From Myxococcota bacterium (GTDB lineage Bacteria; Myxococcota; UBA727; JAHDBA01), in assembly GCA_020627505.1 (NCBI GenBank), contig JAHDGS010000014.1:1-34994 (forward strand): DNA of 34,994 nt. The letters run 5' to 3'. Of this stretch, positions 1 to 9,767 are shown piece after piece (position 1 is the first letter of the stretch; each line of letters begins with the position of its first letter). The position numbers were made by a program, and so were the translations under genes. The notes under the pieces are model-generated. The model searched no databases and was not told the DNA's origin. It worked only from the letters and a program-made list of their open reading frames with translations.

Positions 1-1041
1 GAGCCACATGGATTAGATACGCATGAAGTTTATCCCAATGGCCTATCGACGTCGTTACCGCCACATGTTCAGCTTCAGTTCTTACGTTCCATCAAAGGGC
101 TTGAACACGTTGAAGTTACACGGTGGGGCTATGCTGTTGAATACGATTTTATTGACCCGACACAACTCCGTCCTTGGCTTGCAACCAAAAAAGCACCATC
201 GCTCTATACAGCAGGTCAGATCAACGGCACAACAGGTTATGAAGAAGCAGCAATGCAAGGCTTCTTGGCTGGCGTAAATGCCACGCGAAGTTTGCGCGAA
301 CAACCGCCGATCATTCTCGGGCGCCACCAAGCCTATGCGGGCGTCCTTATCGATGATCTTGTGACACAAGGGACCGATGAGCCCTATCGAATGTTTACAT
401 CACGTGCTGAACATCGACTCTTACTTAGAGAAGACAACACACATATTCGTTTGCGAGAGATCAGTGACGACATCGGCTTATGTGACAGTGCCAAAATGCA
501 ATCGATGCGAGATTTTGTTGCCTTAACCACAGCTGTCACACGAGAACTTCAATCCACCTCGATTCCGCCGAGCCAAAACATTAATGATATTCTTGAAGCA
601 TGTGGAGAGCCTCCACTTAAAAGCAAACAGTCGATGGTTCAAATCTTAAGGCGCCCACGGCTACATGCCATCGATTTGAAGCCTTTGTGGTCTTCTCAGC
701 TGCGTCAACTTGTAGAGGGATCTCCACTGGGTCTTGCTGTTCTAAACCATGTCGAGATTGAAGAAAAATATGCCGGTTATCTCAACCGTGCCCACAAAGA
801 TATCGAACGCGAACAAGCACTTGAAGATGCCATTTTGCCCGAAACAATTTTTGAATCTCAACTGCCTGGTATGAGTAATGAAGTTTTCGAAAAATTAAAT
901 AAGATTCGACCACATACACTTGGCCAAGCTTCACGTATTTCTGGTGTGACCCCTGCTGCCATCGGTCTCCTGTCCATCGCCATTCAGAAAGAAGCTAAAA
1001 TCGCGTCCGCAGAAACACCGCACCAATCAGGCGCGTCATGA
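1..1041 (+). CDS. mnmG: tRNA uridine-5-carboxymethylaminomethyl(34) synthesis enzyme MnmG (GidA), C-terminal part; 5' end truncated by window
   Basis: Frame 1 is open from base 1 (EPHGLDTHEVYPNGLSTSLPPHVQ...) through TAGQINGTTGYEEAAMQGFLAGVNA, EPYRMFTSRAEHRLLLREDNT and GQASRISGVTPAAI, the classic MnmG C-terminal signatures. The ORF track shows only the internal Met at 253. Confidence 0.97.
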   Translation, partial: EPHGLDTHEVYPNGLSTSLPPHVQLQFLRSIKGLEHVEVTRWGYAVEYDFIDPTQLRPWLATKKAPSLYTAGQINGTTGYEEAAMQGFLAGVNATRSLREQPPIILGRHQAYAGVLIDDLVTQGTDEPYRMFTSRAEHRLLLREDNTHIRLREISDDIGLCDSAKMQSMRDFVALTTAVTRELQSTSIPPSQNINDILEACGEPPLKSKQSMVQILRRPRLHAIDLKPLWSSQLRQLVEGSPLGLAVLNHVEIEEKYAGYLNRAHKDIEREQALEDAILPETIFESQLPGMSNEVFEKLNKIRPHTLGQASRISGVTPAAIGLLSIAIQKEAKIASAETPHQSGAS

Positions 1042-2381
1042 CACTTGATGTCACCGCACAAGACACGATTTGTGCATTGGCCACACCAGCCGGGTTGTCA
1101 GCAATTGCAATCGTTCGTATGAGTGGCCCGCAAACACGACATATTCACGACACCATATTTCAACCCATACATACTCAAAATCAGCGTCCACATGTGGCAA
1201 CGCTTGGGACCATCATCGAAGACGATTTCGAATTTGATCAATGCATCTCTATTTTTTTTCCGGCAGGTCAAAGCTACACCGCTGAAGATTCTGTTGAATA
1301 CCATGTCCATGGTAATCCATTGATTATTCAACGTGTGCTTGGTTTATTATGTAAACACGGTGCTCGTCCTGCCGAGGCCGGAGAATTTACATTTCGCGCG
1401 GTCAAACATGGTCGTTTATCTATTCCGCAAGCTGAAGGCGTCTATCATCTCATACATGCGAAATCTGACACCATCCATGCGCAGGCACTCAGACAATTAC
1501 ATGGTCTATCTGAAACACGTCTGACCCAAGCGAGACAAGGTGTTGTTGATATCCTCGCAGAACTCGAAGCACGACTAGACTTTCCTGATGAGCCTATCGG
1601 TAGAGCCGATCAAAAACGAATTGTCAGCCAGCTCACTCAGATGGCATTGAAACTCAAACAAGTTTCAAGCAGCGCTGACTTAAATGAACGTTTATTATGT
1701 GGTTTTCGCGTCGTTCTGTACGGACCACCGAATGCTGGCAAGTCAACTCTCCTCAATATGTTGAGTCAAACAGAACGGGCCATTGTCCACCATCAACCTG
1801 GCACAACACGTGATCGTCTTGATGTTGAAATGACGCTAGAAGGTCACCTCATTACCCTCATCGACGTCGCTGGTATTCGGGAAGGGCAAGACATCTCTGA
1901 AGTCGAACAGATTGGCATTGAAAGAGCAAAGCAAGCACTCGAAGAAGCGGATATGATCTTGGCATGTGAACCTGCAGATCAACCACAAGGAGAGCACCCT
2001 GCTCGACGTCTTCCTGAACCTTATCTCAAGAAGTGTTTTTTTGTTTCGACGAAAACGGATTTGGGTGAAGCACAGCACGCACTTAGTTGCCGGCATGATG
2101 CGCCGGAAGAACTGACAACAATTCGAAAACATATCATCAAGCAACTTGAGGCGGCAAAAGACCAAGATGGTGACATGTTGCTTGTGACACAACGCGAACA
2201 AGTCAAATCAGCATATGAATCGATCGAGCGAGCTCAAGCAGCCCTCTCGACAGATATGCCCTCAGAAATCATCTGCTCGGAGCTCCGCCAAGCAGGACAT
2301 GCCCTCGACAAACTATTGGGGCATGACTTATCTGCAGATGTCATCGAAACGATTTTCACACGATTTTGTATCGGAAAATAG
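1038..2381 (+). CDS. mnmE: tRNA modification GTPase MnmE (TrmE)
   Basis: DTICALATPAGLSAIAIVRMSG N-terminus, G1 motif GPPNAGKSTLLN, G3 DVAGIR, C-terminal FTRFCIGK. Overlaps the mnmG stop by 4 bp (ATGA). Confidence 0.98.
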   Translation: MTLDVTAQDTICALATPAGLSAIAIVRMSGPQTRHIHDTIFQPIHTQNQRPHVATLGTIIEDDFEFDQCISIFFPAGQSYTAEDSVEYHVHGNPLIIQRVLGLLCKHGARPAEAGEFTFRAVKHGRLSIPQAEGVYHLIHAKSDTIHAQALRQLHGLSETRLTQARQGVVDILAELEARLDFPDEPIGRADQKRIVSQLTQMALKLKQVSSSADLNERLLCGFRVVLYGPPNAGKSTLLNMLSQTERAIVHHQPGTTRDRLDVEMTLEGHLITLIDVAGIREGQDISEVEQIGIERAKQALEEADMILACEPADQPQGEHPARRLPEPYLKKCFFVSTKTDLGEAQHALSCRHDAPEELTTIRKHIIKQLEAAKDQDGDMLLVTQREQVKSAYESIERAQAALSTDMPSEIICSELRQAGHALDKLLGHDLSADVIETIFTRFCIGK

Positions 2382-2384
2382 AAT

Positions 2385-5183
2385 TTACGCATCAGGCGTG
2401 AACAGCACCTCTATTTCACCTTCTCCTGCCGCTTCAAAATAACTGTCGATGACAAGCGTATATGTTTCACCTTCGACTGCATCAATTTCGAATGTAAACA
2501 CATCTGGCTCATCTCGACATATCAAACTTGTGTCACATAGAGCGCCTTCATAAGCTGCAAACACCATGTCATAAGTATCTTCGGGGTTTCGTACTGTTAA
2601 CGTTCCATTTTGCTCTGCGACAAATCGATATAATTGTTCACCACCCCGACCAATATCATATGAAGAATCTCGACACATGTGTGCACTCGTTCGACCAGTA
2701 TTATCAAAAGATAATGTTTGCGAGGTGACATCTGCGGCAAATGTAATCTCCTCAGCCGTTTCACACACTGAAGTTGAGATCACTCTCCACTGACAAGTCG
2801 CAGTACATTCTAAATCGTCGACGATATTACCGTCACATTCTTCTCCTGCTTCAACGAGCCCATTCCCACACTCCGGCTCGCCAGAATAAGTCAATGCAAT
2901 GGTGGCTTCTCCTTCATCATCACCATACTGACCATCGATGACAATCACATAACTCTGTCCTGCAACAACTTCGATGTCCGCCCCATTTTGTTCAGATATG
3001 TCTTCACAAGTCAGTGAGCCGACACAATGTTCATTGTCATAGATGGCTATCATGACATCAAAATCTTCATCTGCCTCTACGACCTGTGCAGATAAGAAGC
3101 CATTTTCAGTCGCCGTAAATTGATATAAGCGTTCAGGGCCCGTGCTTGTGTACTGCGCACATTGTACTGCATTTTGTCCACCGGTTGTGTCCACGGTTAG
3201 TTCAGTCGTCTCTCCGACAGAAAGTACAACAGGTGTTCCACCGCGACAAGCAGGTGGCCTTAGATTTAGCGTCATCGTTCCGAGATACTCATCTATAGAT
3301 ACTGTCACTTCGTCATAAGAAGGATAACCTCCGTAACCGCCGCCATAATAATAGTCGTCGCCATAATAATAGTCGTCGCCATAATAATAGTCGTCGTCGT
3401 ATACACGCTCTGTGTATTCCCCACCACCGATAGCAAGAACAATTGGTTCATTTGCTGTTAGAAATAATACCCCCCCTCCGGCAGCTGACTCCAAACAAGC
3501 AGCATTGGTTGAGCAACTATTTTCCTCGAGCTGGGCGATACTTACATTTCCAGCATTCGTGAAACCGATATCTAAAATTCCATCTTGAGCTGACTCAATT
3601 TGGTAATATAGCTCACCTGAAGACGTACAATTATTACTGTTGGTCGCCGGTGTCGTGTTGATCACAACCTCGACTGAACCCGCTTCAGATAATATAACAC
3701 GCTGTGCATTTGCACACGCATCATGTTCGGGCGCTAAATACTGACAAGTTGCTGGGTCACAGCGCAACCCATATGCAGATTCTTCACAATCCTCATTGAA
3801 ATCAACAATACCATTTCCACATCGAGGAACAATATAGTGTGCTTCAAGACGATAAAAACCAAGTTCAAAACCTTCGATCGACAGCATAAATGACTCATCT
3901 CCAAATAGTGCACTGCCATTCATTTCATTGACAATGATTTGCTGGCAAGCACGGTCTGAGCTGCTCGTTTGTTGTGTTACACGTGCTGTTGTCGCAACTT
4001 CAACTAATTCATTGTATGGATAAAGGGTACCAACGAGCTCTGGCAGGTCCTGGCAACCCTGTGTTTCTTGAGTTGGAAGAATATCAACGACGAGCGCCCC
4101 CGAGCCTAGGCCACCAGTCAGTGCAATACGCCAAAAATCAACATCTTGCATATCCGTCTGGCCAATGGCTGGCTGACCAAGCGTGAGAGACTGAACACCT
4201 GTACTTGCCCGTTGAGAATTATCATCGTTTGACTCAAAGCTGAAATCCCCTGTCAATTCACATGTCGTTGAGCAGTTGTCGCCGCCATCACACATTTCAT
4301 CAGGTGTTGCCACACCATCACCACAGATAGATGGCTCATATCGAATCTCAGCAGCAACCGGTTCTCCATCTTCAGAATCAAAGACGACCATGTATTGTGT
4401 ATTGGCAACAACTGCAAAGGTGAGCTGTTCAGAGAGATCAGCAAATGCACACCGGATTGCCCGCTCACATGCCCCTTCAAGCAAATAAATTTTGAGTGTC
4501 TCACCTTCAAGTGATTGCAATGAAATAAATCCATCTTGAGGCGGCGTAAACGTGTAAACTTTATCTCCGCCTGCCATATCCTCATGACAAGCAAAATCAT
4601 TGTCTGCATCTTCTAGGTCTTCAAATATTCTAAATGCACGACTTTGTTGATTGAGAACTAACTCAACGGCTGATGCACACTTCTCACCTGAACGGTTTGC
4701 TCGCTCGATTTGACAAGTTGCATCACAACCGTCTTCTCCTGTCGTGTTTCCATCGTCGCATGTTTCAGGCTCTTCAATCCGGCCGTTCCCGCAGCCAGGC
4801 TCTGAATCTGTGTCGTCCAAAAAATCATCGGGAGCTTGACTGTTATCACCATCAGGCGTAACTCCCACCGGATCGGCACCACAATCTGAGTCGCAACCGT
4901 CTCCATCAATCGTGTTGCCGTCATCACAAATTTCACCTTCACCACGAATGCCATCTCCGCATCGCCCTACTGTTGTTTCGACCTGACAGGCTTCATCACA
5001 GCCATCTCCTGGTATTTGATTACCGTCATCACATGTCTCACCCTCATTGATCGTTTCGTTGCCACACAAATCTTCGTCACCTGCGTCAGTGGAAAGCGTC
5101 GGCTTTTGGGACTCAGGATCAGACGAGCAAGCTATATTTAGTAATAAAACGAAACCACCAAAAAAGAGTATATTTTTATTCAT
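2385..5183 (-). CDS. Large Cys-rich secreted lipoprotein with DUF4215-type CGDGxxxxGExCDDGNxxxGDGCDxxC repeats and PPC-like beta domains
   Basis: Lipobox-like LLLNIAC|SSD after the signal sequence; repeated CGNE/CGDG...CDDGN...GDGCDxxC modules. The start at 5183 (MNKNILFF) is preferred over 5198 because AAGGAA lies just upstream. Confidence 0.88.
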   Translation of the reverse strand: MNKNILFFGGFVLLLNIACSSDPESQKPTLSTDAGDEDLCGNETINEGETCDDGNQIPGDGCDEACQVETTVGRCGDGIRGEGEICDDGNTIDGDGCDSDCGADPVGVTPDGDNSQAPDDFLDDTDSEPGCGNGRIEEPETCDDGNTTGEDGCDATCQIERANRSGEKCASAVELVLNQQSRAFRIFEDLEDADNDFACHEDMAGGDKVYTFTPPQDGFISLQSLEGETLKIYLLEGACERAIRCAFADLSEQLTFAVVANTQYMVVFDSEDGEPVAAEIRYEPSICGDGVATPDEMCDGGDNCSTTCELTGDFSFESNDDNSQRASTGVQSLTLGQPAIGQTDMQDVDFWRIALTGGLGSGALVVDILPTQETQGCQDLPELVGTLYPYNELVEVATTARVTQQTSSSDRACQQIIVNEMNGSALFGDESFMLSIEGFELGFYRLEAHYIVPRCGNGIVDFNEDCEESAYGLRCDPATCQYLAPEHDACANAQRVILSEAGSVEVVINTTPATNSNNCTSSGELYYQIESAQDGILDIGFTNAGNVSIAQLEENSCSTNAACLESAAGGGVLFLTANEPIVLAIGGGEYTERVYDDDYYYGDDYYYGDDYYYGGGYGGYPSYDEVTVSIDEYLGTMTLNLRPPACRGGTPVVLSVGETTELTVDTTGGQNAVQCAQYTSTGPERLYQFTATENGFLSAQVVEADEDFDVMIAIYDNEHCVGSLTCEDISEQNGADIEVVAGQSYVIVIDGQYGDDEGEATIALTYSGEPECGNGLVEAGEECDGNIVDDLECTATCQWRVISTSVCETAEEITFAADVTSQTLSFDNTGRTSAHMCRDSSYDIGRGGEQLYRFVAEQNGTLTVRNPEDTYDMVFAAYEGALCDTSLICRDEPDVFTFEIDAVEGETYTLVIDSYFEAAGEGEIEVLFTPDA
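3343..3396 (-). repeat. Three exact tandem copies of an 18-bp unit (ccataataatagtcgtcg) encoding (D)DYYYG repeats
   Basis: Direct reading: 3343-3360, 3361-3378 and 3379-3396 are identical; protein DDYYYGDDYYYGDDYYYGGGYGG. Confidence 0.95.
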
Positions 5184-5250
5184 AAATTTCCTTTGCATTT
5201 TTTATACCCTGTTTTCACATTTCCACAAGAGGGGATCTGCCAAGCCTACT

Positions 5251-5442
5251 CTATTTTGATAGCGCTGAAAGCCTTTTCATCACCGTTTCAACATCACCTA
5301 CGGCGATATGCTCATCGATATGTGCCGAACGAATCAACACACCGTCATGAAATAGACAGACTAAAAAGCCGACTTTTTGTTGCTCAACCTGGAGTGTATA
5401 GGACTGATTTTTGATAGAAATTCGGCGTGTCCATCCTTCCAT
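5251..5442 (-). CDS. Small hypothetical protein (63 aa)
   Basis: Intact ORF filling an otherwise empty gap; balanced composition (MEGWTRRISIKNQSYTLQVEQQ...), no recognised domain. Confidence 0.45.
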   Translation of the reverse strand: MEGWTRRISIKNQSYTLQVEQQKVGFLVCLFHDGVLIRSAHIDEHIAVGDVETVMKRLSALSK

Positions 5443-5521
5443 TTGTTAGTTCTACCCCTAACACCTGAACAAAAAAAGACAATTGTATAGAAATTGAACA
5501 AAAATATCTGTAATAGAATCT

Positions 5522-6070
5522 ATGGCAATAACTCGAGAAGCGCGTGATCGCGCGCTGCGAAATTATAAAATCTCCTTTGGGATTGCTGCTGCTGCTGCCA
5601 GCTTCTTACTCGAGCCAAAGCTGAGCCCATTGATCGCTCGAGGCGATGTTTCTCACTTTTTCTCATATTTAACGGCAATTTGTTTGGCCTTGCTCCTTCT
5701 TGCTTTTCTATATGAAGTATGGGGTGTGTTACGTGAATCCGCCACCATCCCTGTTCGACTTGGCGCAACCGTACTCGTTTTACTTGGCTTTCTATTCGTC
5801 AATATTCGTGATGTCCAAAAAGATCGTCAACAGGCACGATTCGAGAATTACAATACGGCCGAAGGCTTGACGATATTGTATCGCTCACGAGACCCATACA
5901 TTCGTGCAATGGCTTTCGAATTGGCGCGACATCGAGGTTACCATGCTGACCAACTACATGAGATTATCCAACACGCAATGAAAGATGACGCCGCTATTGT
6001 CCAACAACAACTACAAATTTTTTTGAATTATTCGACTCGAATTTCACCTTCAACTCAATATGCAAAATAG
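5522..6070 (+). CDS. Hypothetical membrane protein with N-terminal TM helices and helical cytoplasmic tail
   Basis: Hydrophobic segments FFSYLTAICLALLLLAFLYEV and VRLGATVLVLLGFLFVNI; overlaps the downstream ORF by 11 bp. Confidence 0.8.
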   Translation: MAITREARDRALRNYKISFGIAAAAASFLLEPKLSPLIARGDVSHFFSYLTAICLALLLLAFLYEVWGVLRESATIPVRLGATVLVLLGFLFVNIRDVQKDRQQARFENYNTAEGLTILYRSRDPYIRAMAFELARHRGYHADQLHEIIQHAMKDDAAIVQQQLQIFLNYSTRISPSTQYAK

Positions 6071-6839
6071 AAAAAAGAAACTGCTTCTCCTGATCATGTT
6101 GTTGCTGATTGCTCAAGCCACCTTGAGCTACCTGCACATTCAACCTTTGGACAATCAAATTGCACAAGATGGTTTAATATTTGATCTTGTCACATTTGTT
6201 TTAATCGTCATCGTGCTTGGCATTCACATGATTTTTCCGGCTCAACCTGTGAAAGAACTGGTCGAAGCGATGCGGGCGCTCTCTATTGGTTATAAAGACA
6301 GAAGGCTCGACACAAGCCGCTTTAAAGAACTCGATGAAGTCGCACGGGTGTTTAATGAGCTGGCAGCTTCTTTATCTGATATTCACGATCCCAACCTCGG
6401 ACCACTTAAAGTCCGCGCACGAGCACTTCAACAGTCCGCTGTAGAACCAACAGTGACGCATGCCGCCGCATTGTCTAAATCGATGATAGAACTCATGGAT
6501 AATGAGAGTACAATCGCCCCAGAGTCGATTCTCACATCTCTTGCGCCTCAACAAAGTCATACTGAAGCCCCACGTGCCTCATCCCTAACAGAACAGCAAA
6601 TTGTCGATGGATGGCGTTCTGGTGCCGTCAAAGACCACGAACAATTATACGATATTTACCAACACGCGCATCAAGAACTGAGACTTGGTCAATTACCGAC
6701 CCGGCAACGATTTATAAAAATGCTTGAGCAACAAAGACAACAACTGATCACGCAATCACAATGCACAGACGTGCTATTTGAAATTGTTTGTCAGCAAGAA
6801 CAATTGGCGCTTCAACCGCATCTCATACATTCCACTTAG
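6060..6839 (+). CDS. Hypothetical membrane protein with HAMP-like segment
   Basis: Two hydrophobic segments, then PVKELVEAMRALSIGYKDRRLDTSRFKELDEVARVFNELAASL, which resembles the HAMP pattern (ELDEVxxxFNxLxxxL). Confidence 0.75.
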   Translation: MQNRKKKLLLLIMLLLIAQATLSYLHIQPLDNQIAQDGLIFDLVTFVLIVIVLGIHMIFPAQPVKELVEAMRALSIGYKDRRLDTSRFKELDEVARVFNELAASLSDIHDPNLGPLKVRARALQQSAVEPTVTHAAALSKSMIELMDNESTIAPESILTSLAPQQSHTEAPRASSLTEQQIVDGWRSGAVKDHEQLYDIYQHAHQELRLGQLPTRQRFIKMLEQQRQQLITQSQCTDVLFEIVCQQEQLALQPHLIHST

Positions 6840-6845
6840 AACGCC

Positions 6846-7466
6846 TCAGTCTAAGTGTTTTTTATGAGGTGATTTTGCTAAGGATTGATACACCTTTAGA
6901 GCATCAGCATAATGTATATCCCGCAACAAAATTTTTTCCAGCGAAGAACGGGCGCGATCAAAGTGATGGACCTGGATTGCGGCAGTCGATTGAAGATATA
7001 ATGACTCCAGATCATCCGGGTTGGCTTCTATGAGTTCATCTAATATAATTGCCACCGTATCTAATTCACCTCTTTCAAGCAAACGTTTAACCAAGCGCTT
7101 CTTCAATAATTCAGAAGGCTCAAGCGCAACAGTCTCTTTTAAAATTCGATCTCCTAATCTAACCCATCCACCTGAATCAAGCTCGAGAAGTAAAGCATCA
7201 ATATGTTTTTCGAGCCCTTCGACTATCCCTTCACCATCACCGAGGCATGAACGAATCATATGAATGCGTTCTTCGAGATGTCGTGGGAAATCGGTTTCGA
7301 CCTGACCGGTCACAGTTGGTTGTTGCGTCGTGTCCTCTGACACCCCAAGCTCAATCAACGCCTGCTCTAAGTCTTCGTGGTATTGAGTATCGCGATTCGA
7401 TGACGACGCTAAGTCATCATCATCAGCTGGCGATGATTGTCCAAGTAGACGTCTAAACCATCTCAT
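6846..7466 (-). CDS. Hypothetical TPR-like helical protein
   Basis: Acidic N-terminus, then TPR-like helices (LLERGELDTVAIILDELIEANPDDLESLYLQSTAAIQVHHFDRARSSLEKIL). Start overlaps the trmFO stop by 14 bp. Confidence 0.75.
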   Translation of the reverse strand: MRWFRRLLGQSSPADDDDLASSSNRDTQYHEDLEQALIELGVSEDTTQQPTVTGQVETDFPRHLEERIHMIRSCLGDGEGIVEGLEKHIDALLLELDSGGWVRLGDRILKETVALEPSELLKKRLVKRLLERGELDTVAIILDELIEANPDDLESLYLQSTAAIQVHHFDRARSSLEKILLRDIHYADALKVYQSLAKSPHKKHLD

Positions 7467-8820
7467 CCGAACTCACATTCAAATAGGGATCATCATGCTG
7501 CTGAAGCCAAAGTGTGAGCGCATCACGGGCTCGATTGGCGAGGATTTCTTTGCGTTGTTTTTTTGATTTTGGCCGCTTTTCAGGAGGCGGGACAAGTGCC
7601 CACGTGATATTTGATGGCTCATATGCGCGCTTGGGCAATATTAATTCGCCGCGAACATGGCGTGCGAGGCCCCCCAACATGGTTTCTGGCGGCGGGCAAT
7701 CAAACGTTCTTCCTGAAAGCCGAGCAGCAATCGACGCAGCGACAAGCATACCAGACGCTGTTGATTCGACATAGCCTTCAACGCCGGTCATCTGCCCTGC
7801 AAAATATATCGGTTGAGTCGATAATTGATCTTTTAAACTAAAATCAGGCTGCAAGATATCTGGCGTGTTCAAATAAGTGTTTCGATGGATCGCACCAAAA
7901 CGCAAGAACCGTGCATTTTCTAAGCCTGGTACCATTCGAAAAATACGCTTCTGATCCGGCTGCTTTAATCTGGTTTGACAGCCCACTAGATTGTAGGCTG
8001 TTCCATGGACGTTTTCTTTACGAAGCTGCAACACGGCATGAAAACGTTCATCCGTTTCAGGATGCGCCAACCCAACAGGTTTCAATGGGCCAAAACGTAG
8101 GGTCTCAATTCCACGCGAGGCCATTTCCTCGAGCGGTAAACAACCTTCAAAATAATGAAGCTCCTCAAAAGATTTAGCATGAACAGCATCCGCGGCTAGC
8201 ATTTCGCGAATAAAAGCTGCATATGTCGATTGGTCCATCGGACAGTTCACATAGTCTCGTGCTTCTCCTTTATCCCAGCGTGATTTAAAATAGGCATGTT
8301 CAAAATTGATCGAGTCAGCATCAATAATGGGTGCAATTGCATCATAGAATGCCATCGAATCTGTCCCTATTTTTTCGATGATATTCTGAGCGAGCTCAGG
8401 TGCTGTGAGCGGCCCTGTTGCGCAGACAACAGGTTTATCGACATCTGGTATTTTTTTGACACATGCATTCACAACTTCAATATTGGGATGCGCTTCAATA
8501 CGGGCGTGAATAAAGGCCGCAAAAACATCTCGATTCACTGCCAACGCATCACCAGCAGGAACCTTGGCATGTTCTGCAGCCTGCATGATCAGAGACTTCA
8601 TTCGACGCATTTCTTCTTTCAATAACCCGACAGCATTCATCGGGTTATTTGAGCGAAAAGAATTTGAACACACCAGTTCAGCAAAATGTTCAGACACATG
8701 TGCTGGACTTCGCGCAGTTGGCTTCATCTCATATAATTGAACACTGATTCCTCTCTCAGCAAGCTGATAAGATAATTCACACCCAGCCAAACCGGCGCCA
8801 ATAACGATGACTTCAGACAT
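7453..8820 (-). CDS. trmFO: Methylenetetrahydrofolate--tRNA-(uracil-5-)-methyltransferase TrmFO
   Basis: MSEVIVIGAGLAGCELSYQLAERGISVQLYEMKP, ELVCSNSFRSN, YFAGQMTGVEGYVESTASGMLVA. Start placed at MSEV (8820) rather than the ORF-track Met at 8913. Confidence 0.97.
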   Translation of the reverse strand: MSEVIVIGAGLAGCELSYQLAERGISVQLYEMKPTARSPAHVSEHFAELVCSNSFRSNNPMNAVGLLKEEMRRMKSLIMQAAEHAKVPAGDALAVNRDVFAAFIHARIEAHPNIEVVNACVKKIPDVDKPVVCATGPLTAPELAQNIIEKIGTDSMAFYDAIAPIIDADSINFEHAYFKSRWDKGEARDYVNCPMDQSTYAAFIREMLAADAVHAKSFEELHYFEGCLPLEEMASRGIETLRFGPLKPVGLAHPETDERFHAVLQLRKENVHGTAYNLVGCQTRLKQPDQKRIFRMVPGLENARFLRFGAIHRNTYLNTPDILQPDFSLKDQLSTQPIYFAGQMTGVEGYVESTASGMLVAASIAARLSGRTFDCPPPETMLGGLARHVRGELILPKRAYEPSNITWALVPPPEKRPKSKKQRKEILANRARDALTLWLQQHDDPYLNVSSDEMV

Positions 8821-8849
8821 GACTTCTTTTGTCAGATTACTCATAAACA

Positions 8850-9716
8850 TCAAGAGCACAGATAACACATCGATCCGATTCGTCGTATTTCGCCACGACT
8901 TTCCCCCTCCCAAAGCATCTCAAATAATGAATGTTTATCCCCCACCCGCGTCATCAATGTTTCGATGTCCATTTGTCCCGATGTTGTCATCAGGAGTTGC
9001 GCAATTTCACTCTCATAGAGGCGAGTCATCTCAGTAGAGTTCTCTTGCGCCTCACCTATAAATTGATAGGGCATCGCTTGATGCTGACTCAACAGCCAGT
9101 TCGGCAGCGCACCACAATCTTCATCAAAGTCTCGACTCAAACACTTGATTGGTACTTGATTTTTGAACGCGATATCAGCGGTATGGGCTGTACCACTTTT
9201 ACGACGACCTTCAACGATGACACATTGATCGCTCATGGCCACAACATATTTATTTCGCGAGATAAACAATCTCTTCGAATGATAAACCCAAGGGGGATGC
9301 ACATATAAGATGAGCCAGTTGTCAGATGATGCTTGACTCAAGATACGATGCCACCGCTGATGTATAGGCCGCTTTGGATTAAGCGGTTCTCCTGGAATGA
9401 TAATCGTCTGCCCTCCCCGTGAAAGTGCTGCTTCATGAGCCATGATATCGACACCACGCGCTCCGCCAGAGATAATGACATGATTCCGCCGCACAAGATC
9501 ATCGACCAGGCGCGTCGTTAACTCTTGTGCCCGAGCACTATGGACTCTTGGGCCAACCACCGCTGTTGCATGTATATGATCTAATAATTTTTGATTGCCA
9601 TAGGTCCATACAATCGAAAGGCCACCTTGGATATGCCCCAAGCGACCATGCCAAGTCTCCTGGGAGCGTAAATGGGTCTGAATTGATCTGTCTTTCATCA
9701 ATTGATATCCGGGCAT
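8850..9716 (-). CDS. dprA: DprA/Smf-family DNA-processing protein
   Basis: AVVGPRVHSARAQELTTRLVDDLVRRNHVIISGGARGVDIMAHEAAL, RNKYVVAMSDQCVIVEGRRKSGTAHTADIAF, and a C-terminal winged-helix-like segment. Confidence 0.88.
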   Translation of the reverse strand: MPGYQLMKDRSIQTHLRSQETWHGRLGHIQGGLSIVWTYGNQKLLDHIHATAVVGPRVHSARAQELTTRLVDDLVRRNHVIISGGARGVDIMAHEAALSRGGQTIIIPGEPLNPKRPIHQRWHRILSQASSDNWLILYVHPPWVYHSKRLFISRNKYVVAMSDQCVIVEGRRKSGTAHTADIAFKNQVPIKCLSRDFDEDCGALPNWLLSQHQAMPYQFIGEAQENSTEMTRLYESEIAQLLMTTSGQMDIETLMTRVGDKHSLFEMLWEGESRGEIRRIGSMCYLCS

Positions 9717-9767
9717 CTAAAAGACATGTGCGAACGAAGTAGAATATGTTAGGACAACTACATTCAT

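Noticed and set aside
82-369. 95-aa minus-strand ORF inside mnmG
   Set aside because: Antisense to the clearly coding MnmG frame that continues to base 1.
1836-2201. 121-aa minus-strand ORF inside mnmE
   Set aside because: Fully antisense to a confident MnmE coding region; composition (Cys/Phe/Arg-rich) is typical of a shadow ORF.
3343-3396. Possible CRISPR-like array
   Set aside because: Contiguous 18-bp in-frame coding repeats with no spacers and no cas genes.
4253-4609. 118-aa minus-strand ORF in another frame of the DUF4215 lipoprotein
   Set aside because: Out-of-frame overlap with a strong 937-aa coding frame; no signature.
8296-8625. 109-aa plus-strand ORF inside trmFO
   Set aside because: Antisense to TrmFO; Cys/Phe/Ile-rich shadow composition.
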